Below, piece after piece: positions 8,033 to 17,527 of a DNA stretch of 64,000 nucleotides. The DNA is taken from NCBI GenBank assembly GCA_036375165.1, contig DASUSI010000185.1:33346-97345 (forward strand), read 5' to 3'. The translations under genes and the position numbers were made by a program. Within the stretch, counting starts at the first letter, position 1. The number at the start of each line of letters is the position of its first letter. The notes under the pieces were generated by a model. That model saw nothing but the letters and a program-made list of their open reading frames with translations. It made no database searches and had not been told where the DNA came from. Source of the DNA: WHSM01 sp036375165. GTDB lineage: Bacteria > Actinomycetota > Actinomycetes > Mycobacteriales > Micromonosporaceae.

Positions 8033-8938
8033 TCATGGCCGCCAGCCTATCTCCGAGTGGTACGGGTCCACGGTGGTCGGTGTCTCGGCCGGGGCGATCG
8101 CCACCCCGACCGAATCCGGACCCAGGTGTGCCGCGATCACCGTGCTGTTGCGGGTCACCACCAGGCGACGCAGCTGGGGGAGGCGTTCCCGCAGCGCGTT
8201 CGCCACCGCCATGGCGTTGCCCGCCTCGCCGAAGTACTCAACGGCGGCGTCCACGGGAGCACCCCGGGCGACCTTCACACCCTCGTGCACCAGCCTGCCG
8301 AGTGCCCGGCTGGCGCCCGCCACCCGGGCGACCGGTTTGATCTCCCCGTCTGCCAGGGTGAGTACGGGCTTGAGCGCCAATGCCGATCCAAGCAGGTTCG
8401 ATGCCTTGCCGATCCGCCCGCCTCGGCGCAGATATTCCAGCGTGTCCACGTAGATCAGCTGACGGAACTCGTGCCTGCGCTCTTCGACGAAGCGTGCGAT
8501 GTCGTCCGCGTTCGCCCCCGCAGCCGCCGCCTCCGCGGCAGCCATCGTCAAGAAACCCAGGCTCATGCCGCTGGTCAGTGAGTCCAGTACGTGCACCGGC
8601 GCGGCCACCCGTGCCGCTGCCTCCTGAGCGGACGCCGCGGTCGCTGACAGCCGGGCCGAGATGTGCAGCGAGACCACCTCACGCTTGCCCGACATGACCA
8701 GTTCATCGTATATGCGGCGGAACTCCGTGGGTGGCGGCGGCGCGGTCGAGACCGGCATACCGGACCGCAGTGCGGCGGCCAGACCGTCACGATCGGCGTT
8801 GTCCTCATCGGTCTGGTACGACCCGATCCGGATCTGCAGCGGCACCACCCGGATCCGGTAGTACTCGACGACGTCCGCTGGCAGTGCGGCCGTGGAGTCG
8901 GTCACGACCGCGACCTGGGATCTGGCAACCGGTGACAT
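8033..8938 (-). CDS. DegV family fatty-acid-binding protein
   Basis: A 301-residue DegV-type protein. It opens with VAVVTDSTAALP, the family signature, and has the conserved SGMSLGFL and YLRRGGRIGKAS motifs. Family members bind a fatty acid between two domains, and in some bacteria this is the FakB subunit that presents fatty acids to a kinase. No FakA-like kinase is in the window. It is inserted between lipA and lipB, which are adjacent in mycobacteria. Confidence 0.93.
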   Translation of the reverse strand: MSPVARSQVAVVTDSTAALPADVVEYYRIRVVPLQIRIGSYQTDEDNADRDGLAAALRSGMPVSTAPPPPTEFRRIYDELVMSGKREVVSLHISARLSATAASAQEAAARVAAPVHVLDSLTSGMSLGFLTMAAAEAAAAGANADDIARFVEERRHEFRQLIYVDTLEYLRRGGRIGKASNLLGSALALKPVLTLADGEIKPVARVAGASRALGRLVHEGVKVARGAPVDAAVEYFGEAGNAMAVANALRERLPQLRRLVVTRNSTVIAAHLGPDSVGVAIAPAETPTTVDPYHSEIGWRP

Positions 8939-9066
8939 GGCTGGTCAGGCTAATCACGGGTGAGATTCGCACCGAGAGAGACCCCTCGGGCAGTGAAAGG
9001 TTCAACTCCGCTGACCGAGACGGGTTACCCGCGGGACACGGTGCCCAACTGACCGGCCACAGACAG

Positions 9067-9759
9067 TCATCCCAGGATCGTCGGGAGTTGCCGCTCCACG
9101 ACCGGCAGCACCTCCTCGACCGGCACCTGACGGCCCACCTCGGCTGACAGCGACGTCACGCTGGCGTCGGAGATTCCGCAGGGCACGATCCGACCGAAGT
9201 TGGAGAGGTCGCAGTCACAGTTGAGTGAGAAGCCGTGCAGCGTCACCCCGCGGCTGACCCGGATCCCGATCGCCCCGACCTTGCGGTCCGGGCCACGTTC
9301 GTCAGCCAGCACCCACACCCCGCTGCGGCCCTTCACCCGGGTGGTCGCCACCCCGAACTCGGCGCAGACGGCGACCAGCATCGCTTCGATCCGTCGTACG
9401 TAGGCCACCACGTCGATCGGATCCGGCAGTTTCAGGATCGGGTAACCGACGAGTTGCCCAGGGCCGTGCCAGGTGATCCTGCCCCCACGGTCAACGTCGA
9501 TCACCGGAGTGCCGTCGAACGGGCGGTCCATGGGCCTGGTCCGCTTGCCAGCCGTGTAGACGCTCGGATGCTGCAGCAACAGCACGGTGTCCGGGGTCTG
9601 ATCAGCGGCCCGCTCCGCGTGCAGCCGGCGCTGCTCCTGCCATGCGTCGAGATACTCGACGGTGCCGACACGTACCACTCGCGCTGCTGTCCGGGCAGCG
9701 TCCTGGGTGGGCTCAGCCAGCGGCCCGGCAACGGTCGAGGTCACTCCGCTGGGGATCAC
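9067..9759 (-). CDS. lipB: Octanoyltransferase (lipoate biosynthesis)
   Basis: Transfers octanoyl from acyl carrier protein to the lipoyl-domain lysine, supplying the substrate of LipA. The 230-residue protein shows GGRITWHGPGQLVGYP, the catalytic Lys segment RKVGAIGIRVSRGVTLHG and the catalytic Cys in VPCGI. The start is a GTG at 9759; the first 25 residues are poorly conserved in the family. It follows the TIGR01777 gene by 29 bases, suggesting cotranscription. Confidence 0.96.
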   Translation of the reverse strand: MIPSGVTSTVAGPLAEPTQDAARTAARVVRVGTVEYLDAWQEQRRLHAERAADQTPDTVLLLQHPSVYTAGKRTRPMDRPFDGTPVIDVDRGGRITWHGPGQLVGYPILKLPDPIDVVAYVRRIEAMLVAVCAEFGVATTRVKGRSGVWVLADERGPDRKVGAIGIRVSRGVTLHGFSLNCDCDLSNFGRIVPCGISDASVTSLSAEVGRQVPVEEVLPVVERQLPTILG

Positions 9760-9788
9760 ACGGTGAGCTTAACGCCGGACGCCAACTG

Positions 9789-10691
9789 TCAGTCAGTTTC
9801 CTCGTTCCGCAGCGCCCACCGCAGCGCCGGCCCGAGTTCCGGGTGCTCGAACCGGTAGCCCGCCCGGGTCAGCACCCCTGGCAGCACCCGTTGGCTGGTC
9901 AGTGCCTCGTTGGCGAACTCGCCCAGCGCGATTCGCAGCGCCGGAGCCGGAACCGGGACGACAGCCGGACGGCCCACCGCGTGCCCGAGGGCCCTGGCGA
10001 AGTCGGCGTTCGTCTCCGGGTACGGGCCCGTCAGGTTCACCGGTCCGGCGATCTCACGTCCCAGCAGGAACACCACCGCGCTGATCCAGTCCGTCAGAGA
10101 GATCCACGACATGTACTGCCTACCGGACCCCAACCGGCCACCCAATCCCAGCCGGAACAGCGGCAGCATGGGCTTCAGCAAGCCATCGGAGGCGGCCAGC
10201 ACCAGCCCGGTGCGCAGCTTCGTCACCCGTACCCCGGCGTTCGCCGCGGCGACCGTGGCCGCTTCCCACGATTCGCAGACCTCCGGGAAGAACCCCTTCC
10301 CCCGCGAGGAGCCCTCGTCGACCGCGTGTTCCCCGGTGTCTCCGTACCAGCCGATCGCCGAGGCGTTCAGCAGGACCGGGGGGTGCGGGTCAGCGGATGC
10401 CATCGCGGTGGCGATGGTGGTAGTCGCGTTCACCCGACTGCTCCGGATGATCTCCTTGTACGACGCGGTCCACCGTTTGTCGCCCACTCCCGCCCCGGAG
10501 AGGTTGATCACCGCGTCGGCGCCATCGAGCACCGCCGGGTCGAGTTCGCCGCGTGCCGGACTCCATCGCGCCTCGTCGTCGGCGCGCGACTCCCGGCGTA
10601 CCAGGCGAACCACCTGATGTCCTTCCCCACGGAGTCGCCGCACCAGGTGGTGACCGAGGAAACCGGACGCTCCCGACATGACGATCCTCAT
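9789..10691 (-). CDS. TIGR01777 family NAD-dependent epimerase/dehydratase
   Basis: A 300-residue atypical SDR (YfcH/TIGR01777 type). The N-terminus has the nucleotide-binding MSGASGFLGHHLVRRL. The middle has NLSGAGVGDKRWT and ASAIGWYGDTG, and the C-terminal DUF1731 segment has LLTRAGYRFEHPEL-like sequence. Substrate unknown. The ATG at 10691 follows GGAGGAT at a 6-base spacing; an upstream ATG frame would add 12 residues that are not needed. The neighbour order (sucB, this gene, lipB) matches Rv2215-Rv2217. Confidence 0.93.
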   Translation of the reverse strand: MRIVMSGASGFLGHHLVRRLRGEGHQVVRLVRRESRADDEARWSPARGELDPAVLDGADAVINLSGAGVGDKRWTASYKEIIRSSRVNATTTIATAMASADPHPPVLLNASAIGWYGDTGEHAVDEGSSRGKGFFPEVCESWEAATVAAANAGVRVTKLRTGLVLAASDGLLKPMLPLFRLGLGGRLGSGRQYMSWISLTDWISAVVFLLGREIAGPVNLTGPYPETNADFARALGHAVGRPAVVPVPAPALRIALGEFANEALTSQRVLPGVLTRAGYRFEHPELGPALRWALRNEETD

Positions 10692-10775
10692 GGGGTCATC
10701 CTCCGGGATCGACCGGATCGCCACCACACAACTGGCCCACCCGAACCGTTCGGGTGGGCCAATTGAGGCTCGTGC

Positions 10776-12611
10776 TCAACTGAGACCGAGTTCAGTGTCG
10801 AAATTAGCGGCTTCCAGACGCTCCTTCACGGTGCCCAGGAACCTGGCGGCGTTCGCCCCGTCCACCAGACGGTGGTCGTACGAGAGGGCCAGGTACACCA
10901 TGGAGCGTGGGACGATGATCTCGCCGAGCTGGGCGTCGTCCACCACCACCGCCCGCTTCACCACCGCGCCGGTGCCCAACATCGCGACCTGCGGCTGCGG
11001 GAAGATCGGGGTGTCGAACAGTGCCCCCCGGCTACCGGTGTTCGTGAGGGTGAAGGTGGCACCCGAGATCTCGTCCGGGGTGATGTTCCCGGCCCGGGTC
11101 CGCTCCGCGAGATCCGCGATCCGCCGCGCCAGCCCTGCCAGATTCAGGTCACCAGCGTTGTGGATCACCGGCAGCATCAGGCCACGGTCGGTGTCCACCG
11201 CCAGCCCGAGGTGTTCGGCGTCGTGGTACGTGACCGTGCCGGCCTCGGTGTCGATCGACGCATTGAGCTCAGGGTGGACCCGCAACGCCTCCACCGCGGC
11301 CACGGCGAAGAACGGCAGGAACGACAACTTCACCCCGTGCCGCGCCTGGAAGTCGGCTTTCGCGCGTCCCCGCAGCCGAGCGATCCGGGTGACGTCCACC
11401 TCGATTACTGTGGTGAGCTGAGCCGCCGTCTGCAGCGCCTCCACCATCCGCTTGGCGATGACCTGACGCATCCGGGACAGCTTCTCGGTCCGCCCCCGAA
11501 GCGGGCTGGGTGCCGCCGCCGGTACCTGGCGTGCCGGGGGAGCAGTCGCTGGGGGTTCCGCCCCCGTGGTGGCGGGTGCGGGTTCCGGTTCGACCACCGC
11601 CTGCTGCCGCTCAGCGGCGTCCAGCACGTCCTGTTTGCGGATCCGCCCGCCGACCCCGGTGCCCGTCAGCGACGCCAGGTCCACCCCGTGTTCAGCCGCG
11701 AGCTTGCGTACCAGGGGAGTGACATACCCGTTGGGCTCCCGCTCCGCGGGCTCGGCCGGTGCCTCCGAACGAGCCGGGCCCGGCTGCGCCGGTTTGGCTT
11801 GCTCGGCTCGGGGCTGGGGAGCCGGCGCCGGCTGGGACCGCGGAGCGGCCGGCGGTGCCTGCGCCGGTGCGGCTGATTCCCGCTCCGGCGGTGTCTGCTG
11901 GGCTGGCGGGGGAGCAGGCTGCTGCGGTTGCGGTGCGACACCCGCTTCACCGATCACGGCGAGGGCGGCACCCACCTGCGCCGTCTCGTCCTCGTTGACG
12001 CTGATCTCGATCAGGGTCCCCGACACCGGGGAGGGGATCTCGGTGTCCACCTTGTCGGTGGAGACCTCAAGCAGTGGCTCGTCGGCCTCGACCTGATCAC
12101 CGACCTGCTTCAGCCACCGGGTGATGGTGCCTTCGGTGACGCTTTCGCCCAAGGCTGGCATGGCCACGACCGTTCCGCCGTTCCCGTTGCCCTGGGAGGG
12201 CGGCGTGTCCGCCGGCTGGGCGGGTGCCAGTTGCGGGTCGGCGCCTTCTGCCCGGTGCTGACCGGCGGCGGAGGGTTGCTGCGGGGCCGGCGGCGCCTGC
12301 TGCGGTGGTGCCGGAGTGGCCTCCTGCTGAGCCTGCCGCTGCGGCTGGGCGGCGGCACCCCCACCCGTTTCACCGTCCGAGGAGATCACCGCCAATTCTG
12401 AGCCGACCTGTGCGGTCTCGTCCTCCGACACCATGATCCGGGTGAGAACGCCCGCAGCCGGTGCCGGGATCTCGGTGTCCACCTTGTCGGTGGAGACCTC
12501 AAGCAGTGGCTCGTCGGCTTCGACCTGGTCGCCTTCCTGTTTCAGCCACCGGGTGATCGTGCCTTCGGTGACGCTCTCCCCGAGTTGGGGCATCGTGACC
12601 GAGACCGCCAT
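10776..12611 (-). CDS. sucB: 2-oxoacid dehydrogenase E2 (dihydrolipoamide succinyltransferase-type)
   Basis: E2 core of a 2-oxoacid dehydrogenase complex. The 611-residue protein has two lipoyl domains (about residues 1-78 and 146-222, each with the lipoylated Lys in EVSTDKVDTEIP). A long Ala/Pro/Gln linker, a peripheral E3-binding domain (VTPLVRKLAAEHGVDL) and a catalytic acyltransferase domain ending in SYDHRLVDG follow. In actinobacteria this protein often serves both pyruvate and 2-oxoglutarate dehydrogenase; which one is not decidable here. E3 (lpdA) lies just upstream on the same strand. A 53-base stretch is identical between the two lipoyl domains. Confidence 0.96.
   Translation of the reverse strand: MAVSVTMPQLGESVTEGTITRWLKQEGDQVEADEPLLEVSTDKVDTEIPAPAAGVLTRIMVSEDETAQVGSELAVISSDGETGGGAAAQPQRQAQQEATPAPPQQAPPAPQQPSAAGQHRAEGADPQLAPAQPADTPPSQGNGNGGTVVAMPALGESVTEGTITRWLKQVGDQVEADEPLLEVSTDKVDTEIPSPVSGTLIEISVNEDETAQVGAALAVIGEAGVAPQPQQPAPPPAQQTPPERESAAPAQAPPAAPRSQPAPAPQPRAEQAKPAQPGPARSEAPAEPAEREPNGYVTPLVRKLAAEHGVDLASLTGTGVGGRIRKQDVLDAAERQQAVVEPEPAPATTGAEPPATAPPARQVPAAAPSPLRGRTEKLSRMRQVIAKRMVEALQTAAQLTTVIEVDVTRIARLRGRAKADFQARHGVKLSFLPFFAVAAVEALRVHPELNASIDTEAGTVTYHDAEHLGLAVDTDRGLMLPVIHNAGDLNLAGLARRIADLAERTRAGNITPDEISGATFTLTNTGSRGALFDTPIFPQPQVAMLGTGAVVKRAVVVDDAQLGEIIVPRSMVYLALSYDHRLVDGANAARFLGTVKERLEAANFDTELGLS
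12034..12086 (-). repeat. Lipoyl-domain repeat, copy in domain 2
   Basis: 53 bases identical to 12466-12518 (offset 432), coding for the lipoylated hairpin of the second lipoyl domain of sucB. Similarity continues beyond with scattered third-position changes. Confidence 0.9.
12466..12518 (-). repeat. Lipoyl-domain repeat, copy in domain 1
   Basis: 53 bases identical to 12034-12086, in the first lipoyl domain of sucB. Perfect identity at synonymous positions suggests recent duplication or gene conversion. Confidence 0.9.
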
Positions 12612-12653
12612 GTCGTACGACTCCTCGTTTTCGGGTGTGGGTTGTGTCCGTGG

Positions 12654-14039
12654 TCAGGCGTGTGCGTGCAACGGCTTTCCAGCGAGTGCCAGGTGCGCCT
12701 CGCCGAGCGCCTCGTTCTGTGTCGGATGCATGTGCACCAGACGGGCGACGTCGGCGGGGTACGCCTCCCAGTTGTAGATCAGCTGTGCTTCGCCGACCAG
12801 TTCCCCGACCCGGCTACCGACCATGTGGATACCCACCACCGGACCATCGTCCAGCCCGACCAGTTTCACGAAGCCCTGGGTCCGCAGGATCTGACTCTTT
12901 CCGTTACCACCCAGGTTGTAGTTGTACACCTTGACCTTGTCGGCGCCGTACTGTTCCTTGGCCCTGGCCTCGGTCAGCCCCATGGAGGCGACCTCCGGAT
13001 CGCAGTACGTCACCCGTGGGATGCCGGACTCGTCGATGGCCGACGGGTTCAGGCCGGCGATGTCCTCGGCGACGAAGATGCCCTGCTGGAAGCCGCGGTG
13101 CGCGAGCTGCAGACCGGGGACGATGTCGCCGACCGCGTACACGTTCGGAAGGTTGGTCCGCAGCCGTTCATCGGTGGGAACGAAGCCCTGGTCGATGTTC
13201 AGGCCCTGTTCCTGGTAGCCGAGACCGTCGGTGTTCGGTCCCCGGCCGACCGCGACCAGCAACAGTTCCGCATCGAGGGTCTCGCCGCCGGCGATGGTGA
13301 TCCGCGCCCCGTCCGCGGTCGGCTCGAACTTCTCAAAGGGGCTGTTGGTCCGCAACCCGATGCCGCGCTTGCGGAACGTCCGCTCCACCTGCTTGGAACA
13401 ATCCTCGTCCTCGGCGGCCACCAGTCGGGGGAGCGCCTCGATGATCGTTACGTCGGTGCCGAAGGACTTCCATGCGCTCGCGAACTCGACGCCGATCACG
13501 CCGCCCCCGAGCACGATCGCGGAGGCGGGCACCCGGTCGAGGCTCAGTGCCTGCTCGCTGTCGAGCACCCGCTCGCCGTCGAAGTCCAGGCCGGGGATCG
13601 TCTTCGAGTACGAGCCGGTGGCAAGCACCAGGTGACGGCCCGTGATCCGCTGGCCGTTCACCTCCACGGTGGTGGGGCCCGTCATCCGCCCTGAGCCTTC
13701 CAGCGTGGTGATCTTTGCGGACTTGATCAGGCCGGTCAGGCCCTTGTAGAGCCGCCCGACCACGCCGTCCTTGTAGGCGTTGACCTTGGACATGTCGACA
13801 CCGTCGAAGTTCGCCCGGACACCGAAGGCTTCCGACTCCCGCGTCTGGTCGGCGATCTCACCGGCGTGCAGCAACGCTTTGGTGGGGATGCAGCCGCGAT
13901 GCAGGCAGGTACCCCCGACCTTGTCCTTCTCCACCATCGCGACGGACAGGCCCAACTGCGCCGCGCGCAGTGCGCACGCGTAGCCGCCACTGCCACCGCC
14001 GAGGATTACGACGTCGTACTCCGCGTTCGGCTGGTTCAC
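12654..14039 (-). CDS. lpdA: Dihydrolipoyl dehydrogenase (E3)
   Basis: Flavoprotein that reoxidises dihydrolipoyl groups with NAD+. The 461-residue protein shows FAD-binding GGGSGGYACALRAAQLGL, the redox disulfide in GGTCLHRGC, the NAD-binding GGGVIGVEFAS and the C-terminal catalytic HMHPTQNE. I chose the GTG at 14039 because GGGAG lies 5-6 bases upstream; an ATG at 14051 would overlap that ribosome site. It is 42 bases upstream of sucB on the same strand, so E3 and E2 are probably cotranscribed. Confidence 0.97.
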   Translation of the reverse strand: MNQPNAEYDVVILGGGSGGYACALRAAQLGLSVAMVEKDKVGGTCLHRGCIPTKALLHAGEIADQTRESEAFGVRANFDGVDMSKVNAYKDGVVGRLYKGLTGLIKSAKITTLEGSGRMTGPTTVEVNGQRITGRHLVLATGSYSKTIPGLDFDGERVLDSEQALSLDRVPASAIVLGGGVIGVEFASAWKSFGTDVTIIEALPRLVAAEDEDCSKQVERTFRKRGIGLRTNSPFEKFEPTADGARITIAGGETLDAELLLVAVGRGPNTDGLGYQEQGLNIDQGFVPTDERLRTNLPNVYAVGDIVPGLQLAHRGFQQGIFVAEDIAGLNPSAIDESGIPRVTYCDPEVASMGLTEARAKEQYGADKVKVYNYNLGGNGKSQILRTQGFVKLVGLDDGPVVGIHMVGSRVGELVGEAQLIYNWEAYPADVARLVHMHPTQNEALGEAHLALAGKPLHAHA

Positions 14040-14233
14040 GCAAGCTCCCATGGTGTATCGACAGTGCCGTTCGCCATCTTGGCACCTGGCTGGACCGGTC
14101 GGCGATCCGACCCACTGGACGTGATCGCGATGACGCCTTCCTGGCCGGGCACCGCCCGGCATACCCGGGCCGCGACGGTTGTTCAAAACAGATAATGTCG
14201 GGGCCAACCGGCCTGCGGTAACGGAGGTGACAC

Positions 14234-14563
14234 GTGCGGTGGTTTCGGCGGCGGCGTGGCGGCGGCCCGGAATCAGGTCGCGGCCCGGAGGATCTACGCG
14301 CCGGGATGGCACACCTGGAGCAGTTCGTCCGAAGCCGGTACGGCGTGGAAGCGTTCGTCGAGCCGCGTACCACCGTCACCCAGACCACCCTGCTGCTGAT
14401 CGCGCACGACGGCGAGTGGACCAGACGCCGGGTCGCCGACGTCCAGGGCGCGCACGGGTTCGGCCGGCGGCTCAACATCCCGGTGTACGACGTCAACCTG
14501 GTCGGCTACCCGCAGCGGATGCGCGACTACAACGAGCGGCAGAAGCGGGCCCAGTCCGGCTGA
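14234..14563 (+). CDS. Conserved actinobacterial protein of unknown function (109 aa)
   Basis: A 109-residue soluble protein with a basic N-terminus (RWFRRRRGGG). A conserved-looking core follows (VEAFVEPRTTVTQTTLLLIA, then HDGEWTRRRV and IPVYDVNLVGYPQRMRDYN). Homologues, sometimes loosely labelled oxidoreductase, are common near lpd or pepA in actinomycetes, but I see no cofactor motif. The GTG start follows GGAGGTGACAC. It is divergent from lpdA and convergent with pepA. Confidence 0.75.
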   Translation: MRWFRRRRGGGPESGRGPEDLRAGMAHLEQFVRSRYGVEAFVEPRTTVTQTTLLLIAHDGEWTRRRVADVQGAHGFGRRLNIPVYDVNLVGYPQRMRDYNERQKRAQSG

Positions 14564-14660
14564 CCTCGATCAGCCCACCGCGCTCAACTGGGCCGGCTTC
14601 CGGCGTTCGGGCATCGGAGGTCAACCGGGGGTCGGAGGGACACAGCCCGGCGTGAAGTTC

Positions 14661-16181
14661 CTAGCCGTTCGCGGCGATGTCCTCGATCATCGCGACCAGG
14701 GTGCGCAACGGGGCCCCGGTGCCGCCCTTCGCGATGTACCCGTACGGCTCACCGGAGTGGTAGGCGGGGCCCGCGACGTCGATGTGCGCCCAGGGCAGTC
14801 CCTCCGTGATGAACCCCGACAGGAACACCGCACCCTGCAACATGTGACCCGCCCGGTCCATCCCCGATGCGACCTGGCTCACGTCCGCGATCTCGGATTC
14901 CATACTCTGTCGGACGTCCTCTGGCAGCGGCATCGGCCAGCACGGTTCGCCGACCCGTTCCCCGGCCTGCCGCACCCGCTCGCACAGCTCCTCGTCGCCC
15001 ATCACGCCGGCCACCCGCTTGCCCAGCGCGGTGATCTGACCACCGGTCAGCGTCGAACTCTCCAGCAGGTAGTCCGGCTCGTCCTCACAGGCCCGCGCGA
15101 CCGCGTCGGCCAGGATCAGCCGGCCCTCCGCGTCGGTGTTCAGCACCTCGACCCGCCTACCGCTGTACATGGTCAGGACGTCACCGGGCCGGTAGGCGCT
15201 GCCGCTCGGCATGTTCTCCGCCATCGGCAGGTACCCGGTCACCGACACCGCCGGCCTGAGCGCGGCAACCGCCAACATCGTGGCGCCGACGGCTGCCGCG
15301 CCCGCCATGTCGCATTTCATGTCCCACATGCCGGTGGCCGGTTTGATGGAGACCCCGCCGGTGTCGAAGGTGATGCCCTTCCCGACCAGTGCCACGTGCC
15401 GGGTGGCGTTACCGGGACGGTACGCCAGACGTACCAAACGGGGGCCCGCGGCGGAACCTCCCCCGACCGCGAGGATTCCGCCGTAACCGCCCTTGCGCAG
15501 CGCCTTTTCGTCGAGCACGGCCACGTCCAGGCCCGCCTTCCCGGCGGCTTCCGCGACAAGCTCCGCGAACCGTGGCGGGCGCAGCTCGTTCGGGGCGGCG
15601 TTCACCCAGTCCCGGGCGCGCGTGACCGCACCGGACAGCGCGGTGGCCCGTTCCAGCCCAGCGCCAGCATCTGTCGCGGTGCCGTCCGGAACCACGACGG
15701 ACACGGTCCGTACCGGGTCCCGCCGCCCCGGCTCCGGCCTGGTCTTGTATCCGGCGAACCGGTAAGCGCCGAGCAGGGCGCCCTCGGCAAGCACCGGTAC
15801 GGTCTCGGCCGGCTTTCCGAGTGTTTCAGAGCCCGTGGGCAGCACCAGCGCGATCCGCGCGCAACCGGCCAGAGCCCGGACCGCCGCCCCCGCGGCGCGG
15901 CGAAGGATCTCCGGCGTTGTGCTCCCCGGGTCGCCGAGACCCACCGCCGCCACCAGTGGTGCCGGCAGCGCGCCAAGGCTCGCCAACTTGGTGACCTCGC
16001 CAACGGCTCCGGTGGCACCCAGCAGGGCGAAGGTCTCGGTGAGTCGCCGCGAGAACGCCGCGTCGATCCGCTCTGCCCCGTCGGCGAGCCGCAGTCCGTC
16101 ATCGTCGGCGTAGACGCCGACCACCACGGCGTCGACGGACAGTTGGGCGGGGTCACTGGCGATGGCTACCACGGACGTCAT
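14661..16181 (-). CDS. pepA: Leucyl aminopeptidase (M17)
   Basis: Cytosolic metallo-aminopeptidase that releases N-terminal residues, a hexamer with two metals. The 506-residue protein has the M17 signature NTDAEGRLILADA and the metal/catalytic Lys segment GKGITFDTGGVSIK in the C-terminal half, after the N-terminal macro-like domain. The position matches pepB (Rv2213) in the conserved block. It is divergent from gcvT with only 77 bases between the starts. Confidence 0.96.
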   Translation of the reverse strand: MTSVVAIASDPAQLSVDAVVVGVYADDDGLRLADGAERIDAAFSRRLTETFALLGATGAVGEVTKLASLGALPAPLVAAVGLGDPGSTTPEILRRAAGAAVRALAGCARIALVLPTGSETLGKPAETVPVLAEGALLGAYRFAGYKTRPEPGRRDPVRTVSVVVPDGTATDAGAGLERATALSGAVTRARDWVNAAPNELRPPRFAELVAEAAGKAGLDVAVLDEKALRKGGYGGILAVGGGSAAGPRLVRLAYRPGNATRHVALVGKGITFDTGGVSIKPATGMWDMKCDMAGAAAVGATMLAVAALRPAVSVTGYLPMAENMPSGSAYRPGDVLTMYSGRRVEVLNTDAEGRLILADAVARACEDEPDYLLESSTLTGGQITALGKRVAGVMGDEELCERVRQAGERVGEPCWPMPLPEDVRQSMESEIADVSQVASGMDRAGHMLQGAVFLSGFITEGLPWAHIDVAGPAYHSGEPYGYIAKGGTGAPLRTLVAMIEDIAANG

Positions 16182-16245
16182 GAGGCTCCTTCGACTTCGG
16201 TCTCCGCGATGCTACGAGGTTTGCCGACCGCCCAACACGGCGCGG

Positions 16246-16251
16246 TAGGTT
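16246..16251 (+). promoter_or_regulatory. Leaderless -10 box of gcvT
   Basis: TAGGTT 7 bases before the ATG at 16259, with no ribosome site. No glycine riboswitch is present, unlike many gcvT genes. Confidence 0.4.
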
Positions 16252-16258
16252 GCCTGGC

Positions 16259-17365
16259 ATGACTCGTGATCTGCAGCGTTCCCCGCTCCACGACCGGCAT
16301 GTCGCGCTCGGCGCGAAGTTCGCCGCTTTCGGTGGCTGGGAGATGCCCCTGGAGTACGCGGGAGGCGGCGTGGTCGCCGAGCACAACGCGGTCCGCGAGA
16401 CGGTCGGCGTCTTCGACGTCTCACACCTCGGCAAGGCGACGGTCCGTGGCCCGGGAGCGGCCGAGTTCGTCAACCGGTGCCTGACCAACGACCTGGCCCG
16501 GATCGGTCCGGGTCGCGCGCAGTACACCATGTGTTGCGACGACGCCACTGGCGGTGTGGTCGACGACCTGATCGCGTACCTGTACGGGGACGACCACGTG
16601 TTTGTCATTCCCAACGCCGCCAACACCGCCGAGGTGTGCCGTCGGCTGTCGGAGGCGGCACCGGCCGAGGTGACGGTGACGAACCAGCACACCGGGTACG
16701 CGGTGCTCGCGGTGCAGGGGCCACGCTCCACCGCGCTGCTCGGCGGCCTCGGGCTGCCGACCGACCACGAGTACATGAGTTTCACCGAGTCCGAAGTGGA
16801 TGGCCGGCCACTCGTGGTGTGCCGTACCGGTTACACCGGCGAGCACGGATACGAACTGGTGGTCCCGACCGACCACGCCGTCGCGGTCTGGGACGCCGTG
16901 TTCAAGGCCGGTGCGGAACTCGGGGTACGCCCGTGTGGTCTGGGTGCCCGGGACACCCTGCGTACCGAGATGGGCTATCCGCTGCACGGGCAGGACCTGT
17001 CGATGCAGATCACCCCGGTACAGGCCCGGGCAGGCTGGGCCGTGGGGTGGAAGAAACCGGAGTTCTGGGGTCGGGAGCGGCTGCTGGTCGAGCGGGAGGC
17101 TGGGCCGGCGCGGGTGTTGCGCGGCTTGGAGGCGGTAGATCGCGGAATCCCGCGTCCCCACATGGCGGTGCGCAGTGGAGACCGGCGGGTCGGCGAGGTG
17201 ACCAGCGGCACGTTCTCGCCCACCCGCAAGCTCGGCATCGCCCTGGCACTGATCGACAGCGCTGCCGGGATCGCCGAGGGGGACGAGGTCGAAGTGGACA
17301 TCCGGGGGCGGCGTACCCGGATGACGGTCGTCAAACCACCGTTTGTCACCACCCATGTGAAGTGA
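16259..17365 (+). CDS. gcvT: Glycine cleavage system T protein (aminomethyltransferase)
   Basis: Transfers the aminomethyl carbon of glycine to tetrahydrofolate, releasing ammonia. The 368-residue protein has the family N-terminus (RHVALGAKFAAFGGWEMPLEY), DVSHLGK, the folate-region GYTGEHGYEL and the C-terminal barrel (VTSGTFSPTRKLGIALAL). The ATG at 16259 fits a leaderless promoter; an upstream TTG would add three residues. The gcvP and gcvH partners are not in the window. The position matches Rv2211c. Confidence 0.96.
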   Translation: MTRDLQRSPLHDRHVALGAKFAAFGGWEMPLEYAGGGVVAEHNAVRETVGVFDVSHLGKATVRGPGAAEFVNRCLTNDLARIGPGRAQYTMCCDDATGGVVDDLIAYLYGDDHVFVIPNAANTAEVCRRLSEAAPAEVTVTNQHTGYAVLAVQGPRSTALLGGLGLPTDHEYMSFTESEVDGRPLVVCRTGYTGEHGYELVVPTDHAVAVWDAVFKAGAELGVRPCGLGARDTLRTEMGYPLHGQDLSMQITPVQARAGWAVGWKKPEFWGRERLLVEREAGPARVLRGLEAVDRGIPRPHMAVRSGDRRVGEVTSGTFSPTRKLGIALALIDSAAGIAEGDEVEVDIRGRRTRMTVVKPPFVTTHVK

Positions 17366-17527
17366 TCCGGTTCATCTGACAACCCGCCGCGCCCGTCAGC
17401 CGTCCAAAGGGTAGGACGTACGGCTGAAGCAGGAAGCTCCGCGTCTCTCCCACGCTCTCCGGCACCGGACTTTCGAATTTCCGTCGACGAGGTACGCGAA
17501 CGCGCCAGGCGGCAACGTATCCACCGA

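Noticed and set aside
15211..15486. Short plus-strand frame in the pepA region
   Set aside because: Shadow frame antisense to pepA without ribosome site or domain.
14652..16262. 536-codon plus-strand frame opposite pepA
   Set aside because: Antisense to pepA, which carries the M17 signature.
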